From: Axinella damicornis
Taxonomy: Eukaryota > Porifera > Demospongiae > Axinellida > Axinellidae
NCBI GenBank assembly: GCA_963931865.1
Contig: OZ007510.1
Location: 14,922,111 to 14,986,110, forward strand
Length of the DNA: 64,000 bases
Direction of reading: 5' to 3'
Shown: piece by piece, positions 34,577 to 46,400 of the stretch
Layout: every line of letters begins with the position of its first letter
Position numbering within the stretch: the first letter of the stretch is position 1
Program-made: the position numbers and the translations under genes
The notes under the pieces: generated by a model
The model's input: only the letters and a program-made list of their open reading frames with translations
What the model was told of the DNA's origin: nothing
The model's database searches: none

Positions 34577-35574
34577 TCACCTATTCGAGGCTTGTTTATG
34601 GCAGCGCACTATTGTAGGTTCTTGTAATATACCCGAACCGTCAGCTGGGCTAGAGGCTTTCATTTGCCCAAATGCCGCAAGTGTGTCCGGAAATGCAGGA
34701 GGAGTTGCAGGTGTGTTTGTGGGTACACAGCTCTATATATAGGAAGAAACAAATATATATTATAACACCATGGAAACCAACAGCATGTTTAACCAGGTTC
34801 CTATTAGCACAAGGTGTCAAATATCAGAACTATGTAATTAGTTTCCAAGTAAATATGATGCAGTTACTAACCACATTGGCACACATACTTGCCATATTCT
34901 GCATGTAAACATATAAATAGGGCTACATGCTTGAAATGCAATGCTTCATTTGATGTATATATACCTAGCAACCAGGAAGCAAGCACTAAAAGTGTTGCTA
35001 TACATGATCAAACCAGAGCTTCCTTCATAAGGGACAGAGTTAGATCACAGAGACAGTTGGACCCATAAACAATCCCAAACAGACACCTCCCTAACCCCCC
35101 CCCCCCCACACACACACACACACACCAACGTACATAAGACATTCTTGATCCAAGGGAACTACCGCCAGAACTGCTTGGGTTTTGTGGTGGGGGATTGTGT
35201 TGGTGCGCTGCAATGGCGTGATCCTGGAAGAACAAACTAAGTGCCACCTGATAGAGGGTACAGACGAACAAGCATTAGGTGATAGCTCACTAATCAGGTC
35301 TGGCTAGACAACCACAGTGACTACCAAAACAATAGGGCAGAGCCAAGATTGTAAATCACTAATTACGGTTACGTAAGTCAACACGCACACAAAGGCGCGG
35401 CGCTCCCAGCTTACAACGGTAATAATGCTTCTTCGCTAGGATGACTTTTTGTACCTCAAAGTGCCACTGCGCCGACTGTAAGATCTTTGTCGCCTGCTCT
35501 GACGTACAGCCCACGGCGTTCACAAACTGGCTGACCATGATCTGTTTGCGCAATATCTCCGTAGTTACATCCAT
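34577..35574 (-). CDS. UBALD1/2: UBALD (UBA-like domain-containing) small protein
   Basis: Small protein with an N-terminal UBA-like fold; molecular role poorly known. Three exons: 35455-35574 (ATG at 35574), 35134-35247 and 34577-34732, all phase 0, 129 residues (human UBALD proteins about 165-180). Residues 1-52 match the UBA-like domain: LRKQIMVSQFVNAVGCTSEQ, then AQWHFE | VALSLFFQDH. The conserved C-terminal motif NTPATPPAFPDTLAAFGQMK matches the human NTPATPPNFPDAL block. The end is shorter and lacks the Pro/Trp-rich vertebrate tail. After the exon 2 donor there is a GT run and about 11 G in transcript sense. It is a single gene for the vertebrate pair UBALD1/UBALD2; the neighbourhood points to the UBALD2 locus. 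Confidence 0.87.
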
Positions 35575-37242
35575 TTTCGACTATTCGACCATCGAACAGA
35601 CCGATCTTCGTTCTGAATCTTTCCTTTCCTTCAGCTTCCAGTTGCAGTTGAGTGGGGGCCAGGAAAAAAACTCAGTCAGCACCAAATCTAGTCGCTTGTA
35701 AACAAAGTGTGGTCTTTCACGTGATTCTTCTTGTGGTTACGTATATCAATGACGTCAATATTTTGTGGCCGCGCCGCGCCGGCGCCGACCGACCACGTTC
35801 ATCCGCGCCGCGCCGCGGCGCCGGCATGTATTTGGTGATGTCACTAGACAGTGGTCTTTGCTAGCTAAGACCGTCAGACCATTTGTACTTGCAGTTGTCT
35901 GCACTGTAAAGACTCTTAACTGTTGACTTGAACACATCACCCTTTTGAATTGAGTTGCATGACCCACATTTGTCTTCAAGACTCCCTGATTTGGTGCAGA
36001 TAATGGCAGTCATATGGAATGCGTTTGTACTCCCCAGCACAGTGACTCGTTGATACCAGGAGGCGACCGCAAAGAACGAAGCAAGGATGATGTTTATCAT
36101 TAATTTTAGCTCTGGCCGGCCGTAGACGCAAGCGTTAAACGGCACACCAGTGTGCATACAATTGACTGTTCTTTTGGGGGACGGCATTTTTGGTGATCCG
36201 GGTGATAATGGGCCCCTGGGAAGTGACACCCCTCCGTATTTATGTGACAACATGATTATGGCCCATGCAGGTCTATCAGACCCAATTAAGGTAGAGACAT
36301 CCCAATGCTTCTTTCATTTGTGGGGTATTGAGCAGCTGTGCATTGATTCTGGTTTGTGTGCAGCTCCGGGCCAGATGCACAAACCAGAATCAGCTAGCTA
36401 CTACAGGCTACAGAACATTTCACATGGTACCCCGGTAATGTGTAACTGCACTGACCATATCCTAGTGCTACCTTCACTGCACCTGAACCAAACATACAGA
36501 CTTGTAGCTACTGTACTAACAGCAACACTGTTTGGTCCTCAGTTAGGTATTATTGGATGTCCATGCACCCTGCATGTGTGCATGCAATAATATATCATTC
36601 ATTTGACCATCTGGGATCAATATTCACATGATGATGTCATGCTAATATTCATAATATATTGGTGACTTAGCTATTATTCGTGCACGATATTCATGTATCA
36701 GCAACTGTCTGCTTGTGCTTTGTGGGGCTAAAGGTATTCATATGAGTTGACAAGAAAAAAGCACAGGATTATGAACTGGACCTAGCTAGCTAAGTGCATC
36801 CACTTGGTGATTAATATTGGACAGGAATGCTACACAAAAGCAGCCATTCTCTGATTCTGATTCAGTTGCATCTGCTACATGCATCTTCAGTTAGCAGGTA
36901 CGTAGGCCATCCATGATATGATTCTGCTGCTTCAATTTCATTAATTGGGCCGTTATTGGACTGAGAGCGAGGAGAGATATGTGTCCCATTGATAGCCAGC
37001 AATGTTTGGAAGCAGATGAAATACTAGTCTTAGGAAAGACTGGATACCGAAGCACAGCTTGGGTCCCCGTGCAGGGAACACAGCAGGTTGACACCAGTAG
37101 CTACAACAACTTGTCATTGCAAGTTACCCATGATAAAAGGGGTAGGTACAAACAATACACAAAAAATGTTAGGCCATCTAGTCCCTACTTGAAGCAGAGT
37201 ATAATAGCTTTCAGGGCCAGGCCTTGTTCTGAAAAACAAGAC

Positions 37243-37350
37243 CTGCATGCACTGTCCACCTGCATGCACTGTCCACCTGCATGCACTGTCCACCTGCATG
37301 CACTGTCCACCTGCATGCACTGTCCACCTGCATGCACTGTCCACCTGCAT
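37243..37350. repeat. 17-bp tandem repeat, about 6 copies
   Basis: Unit CTGCATGCACTGTCCAC, perfect copies. Three units equal 51 bp, so a 17-residue repeat is read in an open frame on either strand; coding is not supported. Confidence 0.95.
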
Positions 37351-37783
37351 GAGCACTTCTACCAAGAGCAAAACTCCTCTCTGATCAGATGCATGAGAGA
37401 AATTGAGTAAAGGTTTGTTTGTACCCAACCTAGGCAATGCAGCTCATCTTTCGTGTGTCCCTCAGCACTTGCTGCGTCCGACACCCGACCAAAACTCGAG
37501 TGGAAATTCAATGTGCAGAAACGCCTGACCAACAGCGCACATTTTGTAGATAAGGCCACTATACACACTACAGCTGAATCCACTGAGACCATGCACAGGG
37601 AATGGAGTTCAGGACAACCATATGTCCTGCAAAGTGCAGCACTGGACATGTCAACTGATGAAAAAGTAATTACAACTGGAGAGCACTGAATTCCCAAAGT
37701 TCAAATGAATTGAGGCATGCATGCAGTTGGCACACCTGATAATTTTTTTTGTCTTGTTCTTGATACGAACTGAGTCAGATATG

Positions 37784-38483
37784 TCACATGACAATATATG
37801 GCCCAGACAACTGAACAGAATATGTAGTTCTGCCCACAGAATTCGGGGTCGTCATCAACCACAATAGATCTTTGTTGGCAAAAACATGCATATCAGTTGG
37901 GTCTTCCCTACGTTTAATTAACATCAGATTCCTTTCAGCAGTGAATACGGAGCTGGTCTCAAATCTAAGTGCATGACTACTCGGATGGGACAAGTAGACC
38001 AACATCAATTTGTGTAGCGGAGCAACTAGCAGACAGCCCTTTCCAATGACAGCCTGCACCAAGCCATACACTGATAGTAAACTTGGGATGCTCATTCGCA
38101 TGTTCCAGAATAGCACCCTGGGTACTGTGGTTGGTTTCCATGGTAACTTTGATCAGGGCTACAATAAATTGCATGTGCAGCTACGACAAATTGCCATAGT
38201 GACAATCAATTTATGGGAACCATGGAACAAAGAACAATCAGATTCTGTGGAAACCATAGCCAATGTTACCATGGAAACCAGTGCCACTGTAGCATCCCAG
38301 GTGGGGTGCTGTTCTGGAACATGCGATTGAGCACCCCAATTTTAAATTAACAGTGTACACAGCCGCTGCAGGCAATTTATCTACAGTGAACAAGAAAGGG
38401 GATAATATCCCACCTTGCCATGCACCAGTAATTATATTTGCCACCGTAAATAATTTATAAGACGGGGCATCACTAGTTGACAA
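37784..38483 (-). mobile_element. Decayed non-LTR retrotransposon-like remnant
   Basis: A short minus-strand frame near 38330-38480 contains GAWQGGILSPFLF, resembling the QG.xLSP.LF signature of reverse transcriptases, followed by sequence consistent with a degraded continuation. The catalytic YADD box was not found. Frames are broken and no ends could be defined, so this is a weak assignment. Confidence 0.35.
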
Positions 38484-38814
38484 GGAATTACCTATTGTAG
38501 CTACTGATCCTCTTTGTCAAAAACACAAGCCTTCCAGGCCATCTGATTTGAATTGAATCAGGACAACCATGACAAATTACAGGGTAAAAGACCTGCCAAT
38601 CAAGAGCAAAACTAACAGTTAGCTACGTGCCTATTCTCTCCATGCTAATTATTTGAATAGTGCTTCTAAAAGTATTTAGTGAGAGGCTAGTGAAGTTTAC
38701 TCAATCTAGCGCATGCAGTACAAATCCAGTCACTGGATTTGCACTGCATGCCACTTGACTCATGCAGCTGATATAGCTAGCTACCTGGGTGATCATGATC
38801 TCTCCATGCATACG

Positions 38815-38876
38815 CACACACACATGTACTATCCTTCCCATGCATCAACATGGGAAGGATAGTACATGTGTGTGTG
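38815..38876. repeat. Perfect 28-bp inverted repeat with 6-nt loop
   Basis: Bases 38815-38842 pair perfectly with 38849-38876 (arm core ATGTACTATCCTTCCCATG, loop CATCAA). It could be a small foldback element or a transcribed hairpin. A second hairpin with 20-bp arms and one mismatch is at 38711-38751 (GCATGCAGTACAAATCCAGT arm). Confidence 0.9.
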
Positions 38877-40491
38877 TACAGTGCAGGTCTACTCTGTCCA
38901 AAACTTCAAAATTGTGCTGATCAAAAGTCACGCTAGCCGCAGTATCGATCTGTGCATCTCCTGACACCATCAATAGCTGGAGAAGTGTGGGGAGGAAAGT
39001 TTAGATCTACTTAGCTATTTGTTTTGCTTCATTCTAGAGCAGTTTGCAGCCAATGCATTTCCACAATAAATAATCCGTCTCTTATAACTATAAGACATAT
39101 CTAGTTTTAACTGCTTTATATACGTAGCTGCATGCTGTTTAGCTTTCCTTTTGATTTTGGTTATGACGTCGACTTCAGCAGAAGGCCAGGAGAGCCAACA
39201 TTGCCAGTGCTCCCCCCCCCCCCCCCCCCAAGACGCAGAGTCATTCCATCCAGCAACTTGCAGCTGCAGTTGTAATTGGGATACAATCTTTGTCACAGTA
39301 CGTAGCTCAATAAGTCATGCTTGTGTTTTTGACAAAGAGGATCAGTAGCTACAATAGGTAATTCCTTGTCAACTAGTGATGCAAAACAGATGCTTTGTCC
39401 CGAACAATTGAGAAAGATCGCACAGGTTTGATAACTCCATTATGGGACATTGTGAACACCAAGAACTGGCCTGCAGTCTGAGACGTTCGACACCCATGCA
39501 ACCAAGGGTCTGGTATTAGCTATACCTACAAAACTCGGCTCAAAAGACCACATGACACTGCAATATGATCTACGTATCCAAGAGTGACAACCAGTGTGGC
39601 TTTCACCTCCGAATTGCAGATCAGTAGCTAGACATGCTAGAGGTGTCAATGCATGATGATCAACAGAGTTCATCCGAGTCCTGCATGAAGCTGTATTGAT
39701 AGCCAGTAGCTATACTAGCTAGATGACCAAACTAGTACTGCTGGCAATCAGTTCTCCTAGTACAAATATCATCTCTTCCTTCAGTCTATTGACAGCACCA
39801 TCATAATAATGATCCAATACATTAACTAACCTCATTCCTAGGCCCACCCACACCCAAGTGGGTGAGGCCTGCTATACATTAACTGAGGATGTGGATTATA
39901 CCACATGACATATCTATACGATTGGCTAAAAGCATTTGGTGTATAGCTACATAGTATGTGTACCTTCTGATAGCAATAGCTAGAGATATAGCTAGCTAGT
40001 AGCTAGCTAGCTAGCTAGCTATATAGCTATCAACCTCACATAGCGCAAAGGGTGAGATTTCTATAAGGTCAATTAATGTGTACTTTAGGCTAGAGTCAAC
40101 ATGGTCAAACACACACTGTTGACCGCAATTGAATGTTAAAACCACACCCACCTACTTTTCTAGGAATTCCGGAATGATATGATAGCTGTCTCTCACACAC
40201 AACTAGTGGCCGGTGTGTTCTAAATTCACAGGACGTACAGGTATGTGAATTAAATACCAACATTCTGAACATTATCCGTGGTTGACCCTAGTGCGATCGA
40301 GAGTCTGAAACCAGCGCTTCCGATCGCAAACGGCTATTTTCATCCAGAAACGTAAACGCTACCTTGTACAACCGGTTAATTAAACTTGATACGATGCCCA
40401 CCAGCTCATCAGCGTAGCACAACAAGGTAACCAAGGTACGTACGCACGTACAGTTTTTGTCACTGTCGTGGATTTTGCATATCCTATCGCT

Positions 40492-43400
40492 ATGGCGTGT
40501 TTGGGAGCGCGAATTAGGCCTGAGCTAGCTGCTGTTGTGCGCACAGGGCTCCGCCATCAAAGGACTATGCCAGGTTGGTCGGCCACTGAAGTACTACTAT
40601 ACCGTAGCAATATGTATGTGATTATAATTGCATTCGGCTTTTTGATCCGCATACTGCAGCTGTGAAGCGAATTGTCGACCAGGAACCAACGAGTTGTGAT
40701 GGAGAGTTCAGGACCCCCAGTGTGCATACACCTATTCCTGGACCAAAGTCAAAGGCAGGTCTTGGGCAGAGCTAGGGGGATGAGATCAGCATAGTAGACA
40801 TTTACTTGCTGTGCAGAAGCAGCTTACAAATGCTATTGAACAAGAACTACAAACAACAAACAAAAATTATTCCAGGAGCGCATTCAGTTAGAGTGTATCC
40901 ATTCTGGGTCTCTAGTTGAAGGAGGCTGTTGATATGTTTTGTGTGTCCCAGGGCTTCGTGGCGCTCATAAGCTCCTGCCCAGGCTCAGCTGAGACTATTT
41001 TACATTACGGAAATTTACAAATATCGCTCATGCTAAGTTCAGCTATTAGGCTCACTGAAACGACTGTTCTGGAGAAGAAGTTGAAAGGAAGCGGAAACGT
41101 TTTGCAGCAGTTCATGAACAGCGTTCAAAGTGAACTTGTATGAAAGGACGGTGATGATTTCCTGTGATATGTGCACATAGTCCACAATTATTGTTGCATT
41201 CTTCTGCTCTGTAGGGACTGCTGGCTGAGCTGGACCAGATACTGGTACGATTGGTGCTTTGGTTCCAGGAAAATTCCTTCTTGATGCTTATGCCTTTGTT
41301 TTTTACTTCTCCCAGCAAACAGGCACTGTGCATTTCTTTGTGGACTACGAGCGCTCTCAGGGCAATTATGTGGTGGACGCAGACGGCAATGTCATGCTGG
41401 ACCTCTACTGCCAGATTGCGTCTCTGGCCCTCGGTGAGCACTTTTTGTGTTGTTGTTATCTCGAGTCAGACCTGCTACTGACCCTAGAGAGTAGCCCCAA
41501 CAAACCTCCTCCACAATACCCTGTACATGCATTAGCTGTGTACACAATAGGTACACACTCCATGCTGTGTCAGTGTGTCACCTTGTTTGTTGGTCAGGCC
41601 TTTGAAGTTAGGGAACATGGCTCAGATAATTATGCACATGTACACACACACACAAACACACACACACACACACAGGATACAACCACCCTGCCATAAAGCA
41701 AGTAGTCTATGATAAGCGCAACCTTTCGACCCTTGTCAACCGTCCTGCCCTGGGTGTCTTCCCTCCAATGGACTATGCCAACCAGATTAAAGACACCCTT
41801 CTCTCTGTAAGAACTACAGGCTGATTGAGGTGGCCAAATTAGTCTTGTCCCAGCCCATGGGCATAGCTAGCATTGAGGCAGAGGAGGCAGTTGCCTCCTC
41901 ACTTTTCTGAATAATGACGCACTTGTCCGGAGTGCTAGATCCTCGTACACGCCGCGTACGATGTGCGTTCGATCTGATGACAGAGAAAAGAGCTAGGCTG
42001 ACCATGGAGCCGGCGTATATACTCTTAACGCGGATAGTGCTGCAAGTCTGGGACCGTCAGGGCACCGGCATATATTGCTGTAGCATTTCGAGACCAACTG
42101 TTTGCGCGCACTGTGGAAGTAATGATGTGGAAATAATGATATTGGTTAATTAACTCATGAATAATTAATTAGCTCAAAAAATTTTGCCACACGCTTTGCT
42201 CATGCTGATAACGGCATGCCTCCTCAGTCTCGAGATCCTAGCTATGCCCCTGCAGCCCCCACCAAGACCATTGGGTATCCCACCCACTTTTGTGGCAATA
42301 CTGTAAGTGACACTTGGCAACAGAAGTGGTCTGAGGTTGAGATTACCTGGTAACCATTGTGCGGTGCTAAACCACTAGCCCTATAATGTCAGGTGATTCC
42401 ATGAAAGCTATGGCTCATGAGCACCGTGTACACTTCTTGTCTCAACAGGTGTCTCCACGAGGGCTGACAGGTGTCACTCACATGATGTGTGGTACATGTT
42501 CGAATGAGAATGCATTCAAAGCTGCGTTCATCTCATACATGGTATGCAGCCAGTATCAGACCAAGAGGGTGGAGTCTATCCAGTGCACTTGTGCTGTTTC
42601 CCATCCAGAACAAACAGCGGGGTTCCCCCCTGGCTCCCACGTCCGAGCAGTATCAGTCGGCACTCATCAACCAACCTCCCGGCTGTCCCAAGCTCAGCAT
42701 CCTGTCATTCATGGGAGGCTTTCATGGAAGAGCCCTAGGTGGGTATACTCACCGTAGTACCACCCGTCAACTGTGAAATCCACCCTCTTCCCTTTCTTTC
42801 TCTCTTCCCTCCCTCCCTCTCTCCCTCCTCCTCCCCTCCCTCCCTCCCTCCCTCCCTCCATCCATCCCTCCCTCCCTCCCTCCCTCCCTCCCTCCCTCCC
42901 TCCCTCTCTTCCCTCCCTCCCTCCCTCCCTCCCTCCCTCCCTCCCTCCCTCCCTCCCTCCCTCCCTCCCTCCCTCCCTCCCTCCCTCCCTTTTGCCAACC
43001 ACTAGGCACCCTCTCCTGTACTCACTCCAAGACAATCCACAAGATTGATGTGCCAGCATTTGACTGGCCAATTGCTCCCTTCCCTGTGCTGAGATACCCT
43101 CTGGAGGAATTCGTGAGGGAGAACAGGGAGGAGGAACAGAGATGCCTCGAACAGGTTGGCACAAGTCATGATCAGAGTTGTACTTCTGTGGTTTTTTGGA
43201 TAACTGTTCTGTTCTTAGCACCAAACAGTGCGTATCTCCAAACAGTGCGTACCTCCTGCACCTGTGGACATAGTCTCAGTCCCAGACCCAAACCAACCCT
43301 AGCGTGGATCACATCTAGTAACGCACGTGATACTGGATGCGATCCGCGCTGGGGTTGGTTTGGGTCTGGGGCCGAGACTACTGTGGACAGTGCATACTGT

Positions 43401-46400
43401 GCTTCCAGCTTGGTCCACCTGGTAGCCAGGAAGTGATGCACTCAGGTTGCCCCAATGGGCTTGATGAGTGCAGGAAGGCAGATGGAAGCCAGGAAGGTGA
43501 TTATGATCTTGGACTTCTAGGAATCATGGGGTTCACAATTGCTTTGATGGCTTCAGTTCCTAGTTCCTTCCAACTACAGTTCCTAGTTCCTTCCAACTAC
43601 AGTTCCTAGTTCCTTCCAAAGGTTGAGTTGTTTTGACCTTGCTTGCAGTACTGATTGTGTATGGACTTAAAAGTCTGTCGACATCAACGCTTCAGTAAGC
43701 AGGCATGTCCAGCCAAAGCGGGCATGGAGCATTCTAAACACCCAGTACACAGAACTGTTTGTTGGGGTATCAGATTATTGGACCGGTAGCTGAAATCAGT
43801 ATACTCTGGTCTTCAAACCCTAGCTTTCATCCATCATGTAACTGAAAGGGATCCTTGCTGGAGTCAGTTTGGTCTGGGACTGAGTAGCTGTACGTGCTGT
43901 TACATGGGAACTTAATTCCTAGCCAATTTACACTATACTGGCCTTGGTCTACATTTACAGTTGTGTGTGTGTGTGTGTGTGTGTGTTAGGTGTGTGTGAG
44001 GTCCAGCATGGAAAAAGTGGAGTCATGAGTCATGAATATCATTAACAGTATTGTTTTAGCAGCACACCTAAGAAAAGGTCATGTATTATAATGTTGGGGA
44101 CACTGACCTCAAAACTATGAACTCCAACTAGAGGTGCTCAGTAGAGCACGTACCGTGCGCTACTTTTATTATGGCCTACTGCCGATTTTGATACAGTATG
44201 CACGATGAGATAGCTAGGGCCTACTGATTCACAGCATGCATGCAGAATGAGATACCATAAGTTGTGGTGGTAATGTTAGAAACAGGGTGTGCTCGATCAA
44301 GTTGTGTAACTTAGAACAGGGCTACTTGTCGACTTTCATGCAACTTTTCTCAGCCTCTCGAGTGGATCTCTGGTCTGTGAGTTATGTAGACGCTAGTATT
44401 TTCTGAATTCTCACACTTCTATTGTGAACCAAGCCTTCAACAAAATCACTGCTCAAACTGCTGGACAGACAGACAGCTGATAGTCTCAGTACCAGACCCT
44501 CACAGACAGACGGACAGACAGACAGACCGATCACTCTACCCCTGCTGCACACATGCTCACAGGGTAAAGGCAGTTTAGTGGGCAATCTCTGAGGTGTTCG
44601 CGTTGCCATGGGATAGTGCATGCTGATGAGAGAGCTCTTTGCATATGGCAATCAGTTATTTATGCTACACTGATTGCGTGCATTCCAGACACCAAGTTTA
44701 GGGTTACCATGGATACATTTGACTAGTGAAACCAACAGGTTTGGAAGTCAGGTTACTGAGTCAACAGCTGGCTTCCTTCCCAGAAAGCAATTAAAAAGAG
44801 CTAGTAAATCAAAAGAGCAAGTAACTAGCCAAATCATGACATTGTGGGGCAAGCCTGAGCGGGAGTGAGTGTGCGTGCAGAATGTTGAACATTTGCATTT
44901 AGTCTACATGACTGTCGTCAGTATGTGACTGTATGCCTCACGCCAGGTACACACAGTCTCTGTCTTTGTTTCGCCATCGAGGAGGTAGACTGTTCATGGT
45001 TCGCCTATCACTCTAGCCAATGAATAGGTAGGCCCACGAGTGGTCTCCGTCCTTGTTCTGGCCATCGTCCATCATGTCCATTGAACAGGTAGACCGTTCA
45101 AACAGCGATTTCCTGTGCATTTCGGATTTAACGCATGACACAAGAATACGGAAAATTAGCAGGAAGTGATTTACGGCACGATGTACAATAAAAATAAAAA
45201 TTCACAGCAAACTCGTCTATGTGGGGCTCACTCAAGCTCACCCCAATTGGTTGTCATGGTATAATAACCTATTCATGAAGCTGGTTTCCCTCCAAGTATT
45301 GTTGTAAACATCTCTGGTCTAGTATGTGCAGTTGTGTTTGTATCTGTGTGCATGTTGATGTGCTACAATACAATAATGTGCAGACGGAGGAGCGGATGGA
45401 ACAGGCCATCAGGAACGGAGAACCCGTAGCAGCTGCCATTGTAGAACCTATCCAGGCAGAAGGAGGTAAAGTTGAAATTGATGGTCATTTTGTCTCAATG
45501 TAAAGTGGATATAGTAGGCCTCCCCCCCCTCCCGCAGGTGATAGGCATGCATCGCCAGAGTTCTTCAGAGGAGTACAACAGATATGTAAAAAGGTGTGTG
45601 TAGTGGGTATGAATCCCTGGTGTGATGTACTGCATGTCTATCGACTAGAATATTACAGCAGTGTGGGGGACGGCAATGCATATCTTTGTGAAATTGAATG
45701 AAATCCCTTTAGACTTATTTTCACGTTAGCTTGCACTTCGTTAGCTTGCACTTCCTACAAGGGCATCTTTGCGAAGAACTGCTCTGCCAGATGGAAGGTG
45801 TTGATCCTTTTGCTTGAAGTTCCATGTGCAGGCATTTTGTTGAGTCCGCTCTCGCTACTATATATGACAACAGCTGCATTTTACTTTTTGTCTGGCCAGA
45901 CAATTGCATGTTCATCCATTGAAAAGTTGCACGGTGTACTGTACACGTTTCCTGCTGTACAGCGAGTGTACTTACACACAACCCGTCTCTTGCTCCTCTC
46001 AGTACAGAGCAGAGCTCATATAGTGTGCATACAGTACATGGTACACACAACCCGTCTCTTGCTCCTCTCAGTACGGAGCAGAGCTCATAGTGGACGAGGT
46101 ACAGACTAGCGGTGGGTCCACTGGACACATGTGGTGAGTACCAAATGTCAACTTGTAGCAAGGCTTAGCTCTGTACTGTCATCCTCGTCTGACGATCCTT
46201 GCAGGGCCCATGAGTGGTGGGACCTGCCTGAGCCCCCGGATTACGTCACATTTGCCAAGAAGATGCAAGTGGGTGGCTACTACCACCAGCCAAGCACCCG
46301 GCCCGTTGAGGTCAGTGTGAGCATGCACCCGGCCTGTTGAGGTCAGTACGAGCATGCACCCGGCCCGTTGAGGTCAGTGTGAGCATGCACCCGGCCTGTT

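Larger units (their letters stand above)
35575..40491. other. 4.9-kb gene-poor AT-rich region
   Basis: No gene could be supported. Contents seen: a GC-rich self-complementary block (35766-35826, GCCGCGCCGCG type), a 17-bp tandem repeat (37243-37350), an RT-like remnant (37784-38483, minus), perfect or near-perfect hairpins (38711-38751, 38815-38876) and a (TAGC)n stretch (39988-40025). Open frames of up to 146 codons exist (for example 36150-36590, plus) but show no recognisable domain, and they overlap others on the opposite strand. Confidence 0.6.

Noticed and set aside
36150..36590. 146-codon frame suspected to be a collagen-like or adhesion fragment because of GDPGDNGP
   Set aside because: Only one short Gly-x-x stretch; the rest has no repeat, signal or domain.
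35861..37689. Several 65-146-codon frames as possible exons of a secreted or membrane gene
   Set aside because: No splice sites join them in phase, no domain or signal peptide is recognisable, and overlapping frames exist on both strands.
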